From positions 372,001 through 436,000 of the forward strand of contig JAEWAN010000034.1 of assembly GCA_023391625.1 (NCBI GenBank): a DNA stretch of 64,000 nt. Direction: 5' to 3'. The position numbers were made by a program, and so were the translations under genes. Each line of letters starts with the position of its first letter. The stretch's first letter is position 1. The DNA is from Bacteroidota bacterium (GTDB taxonomy: Bacteria; Bacteroidota; Bacteroidia; Bacteroidales; Paludibacteraceae). This document shows positions 62,919 to 64,000 of this stretch, in pieces. The notes below the pieces were generated by a model that had not been told where the DNA came from, did not search any database, and was given only the letters and a program-made list of their open reading frames with translations.

Positions 62919-64000
62919 TTACCGACCGGAAGTTAGTATTAATTCTTTTATTTCACAATTTAATTCTTTAGACTCCAGCAGAACTTCTAAAGGCAAATGC
63001 ATTCGGTATTGCCAATAATGATTTGAAACCGCCGGAATATTAATCCGCTCTTCTTCCGGGTTATTCCGCCGGAGTTCCCCATTCATGGACATCCAGTCCT
63101 GAAATGGGATTATAGTCAACATGGCATTAGAATCCAAATGATTTATTAAAATCCGGCGACATATTTCCGGAGTACACTCTTCCGGTGCTTCCCCCGGTTG
63201 CCACAAGACTTCATTATAATAACGCTGAGTAATATCCCGGTTTTCTTTCCACCAGGATCTGACAGGAGACATATCATGCGTAGAAGTGGTACAAACAGAT
63301 AAATAAGGTATCTTACTCAAATCATCAAATAAATGAAAAGCCTGCTTCGGCATACGCTGGATTTCAAGACTCAGAATTTGCAACTTCCGCATCACTTCCG
63401 GCACACATTCGGGAATCATACCCAAATCTTCACCACATACCAGCATATTCGTGGAATTTATCAATACCGGTAACTTTTTCAATGCTTCCCTACCCCAGAA
63501 CTCATTATGACGATGATAAAAGAAATGTTCATACAAACGGTTAAAAGCTTCCTGATCTGACATATTCAGATAACGGAAAGAAGCGGTGTGTTGTGCAGTA
63601 ATACGAGGATGGTATTTATCCGGCTGGCGTTTATCTTTTATAAACAGCACTTCATTAAGAAGTTTATACAACCCTTCACGCATACGGACACTCTTATCGT
63701 CTGTTTTGCTTTCAAAAAAAGCCTGGACTTTTTGCTGTGTATTACAAAACTCCCGGAGTTCATACCGATCAGCCATGATTTGATTCAGAAAATAATTCTT
63801 GATTTCTGCTGTATAGTCCCCAAACAATCCTTCCAACATATCTTCATGAATAAAAGGCTGTAACATCCGTAATTCGTCAAACTCCATACCCCATTGACGG
63901 ATTTCATCCTCTGTAAAAGGCAAAGCCGGATTGAAATAACCCAACAACCCCTGAACCGAATCTGCCGGGATTTCCCATATCCGGAAAAAGCCCAAGATAT
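62919..64000 (-). CDS. malQ: 4-alpha-glucanotransferase (GH77, amylomaltase), N-terminus cut by window edge
   Basis: C-terminal about 360 residues of a GH77 enzyme that disproportionates alpha-1,4-glucans. The frame is open to position 64000, so the first residues seen (MGFFRIWEIPADS) continue a longer protein, in Bacteroidota usually near 900 residues with N-terminal starch-binding domains. Catalytic-site segments present are CGEDLGMIPECVPEVM (acid/base glutamate) and TTSTHDMSPVRSWW (conserved aspartate). SNHYWQYRMHLPLE closes the barrel. It precedes guaD. Confidence 0.92.
   Translation of the reverse strand, partial: ILGFFRIWEIPADSVQGLLGYFNPALPFTEDEIRQWGMEFDELRMLQPFIHEDMLEGLFGDYTAEIKNYFLNQIMADRYELREFCNTQQKVQAFFESKTDDKSVRMREGLYKLLNEVLFIKDKRQPDKYHPRITAQHTASFRYLNMSDQEAFNRLYEHFFYHRHNEFWGREALKKLPVLINSTNMLVCGEDLGMIPECVPEVMRKLQILSLEIQRMPKQAFHLFDDLSKIPYLSVCTTSTHDMSPVRSWWKENRDITQRYYNEVLWQPGEAPEECTPEICRRILINHLDSNAMLTIIPFQDWMSMNGELRRNNPEEERINIPAVSNHYWQYRMHLPLEVLLESKELNCEIKELILTSGR

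Noticed and set aside
1..64000. CRISPR arrays, insertion sequences, rRNA genes
   Set aside because: I looked for repeated spaced units, transposase motifs and rRNA segments by eye and saw none.

Overview
The window looks like ordinary chromosome from a low-GC Bacteroidota, most likely order Bacteroidales. The evidence is a PorT-like outer-membrane barrel, a RibBA fusion, a DUF349-repeat protein, a TonB-dependent receptor paired with a calycin-like lipoprotein, and the gene order lysS-gpsA-pgi. Genes are also repeatedly preceded by the Bacteroidota promoter element TAnnTTTG, sometimes with a TTG or TTTG about 19-22 bp upstream. Shine-Dalgarno sites are nearly absent. I cannot fix the genus. 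I see no rRNA, insertion sequence, prophage or CRISPR array; there is one tRNA.

Layout. 1-2.1 kb: partial iron-type alcohol dehydrogenase with an AraC regulator upstream. 2.4-4.3 kb: dnaK. 4.7-8.1 kb: cstA-nadB-Dabb operon, then an HdeD-like membrane protein. 9-11.3 kb: recQ. 11.4-15.7 kb, minus strand: lysS-gpsA-pgi. 16.2-20 kb: uvrA and porT-like. 20-25.7 kb, minus strand: DMT permease, Sua5/YrdC, polyprenyl sugar-phosphate transferase, ClC channel, xseB and an acidic small protein. 25.9-29.7 kb: LysE-type exporter and a 990-residue receiver/ATP-grasp fusion. 30-35 kb: Mef-like exporter, AraC regulator, TonB receptor and calycin-like lipoprotein, which look like an export/import module.

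35-41.8 kb, minus strand: CDF metal exporter, five-repeat DUF349 protein, LptF/G-ribBA and a START-like protein. 42-43.7 kb: sufS-sufE. 43.8-45.3 kb: an orphan exported protein with a tail-fibre-like C-terminus, and tRNA-Ala(GGC). 45.4-50.8 kb: DUF4286-ruvC, omega-amidase, acyltransferase, pcrA-type helicase and a small conserved protein. 50.9-54 kb: beta-helix lipoprotein, secreted EEP-family phosphoesterase and HEAT-like protein, tightly packed. 54.2-56.2 kb: acyl-CoA carboxyltransferase plus biotin carrier. 56.6-62.4 kb: complete RND tripartite efflux operon. 62.4-64 kb, minus strand: guaD and partial malQ.

Most content is housekeeping. The loci that most deserve a second look are the receiver/ATP-grasp fusion lacking the phosphotransfer parts of PEP synthase, the exporter-AraC-TonB-lipoprotein module, the carboxyltransferase/biotin-carrier pair without a biotin carboxylase, and the secreted beta-helix/phosphoesterase cluster. 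I did not find an unmistakably new multi-gene defence or mobile system. Several start codons are revised downstream because a good promoter lies inside the longest reading frame. All family assignments come from reading motifs by eye; no searches were run.
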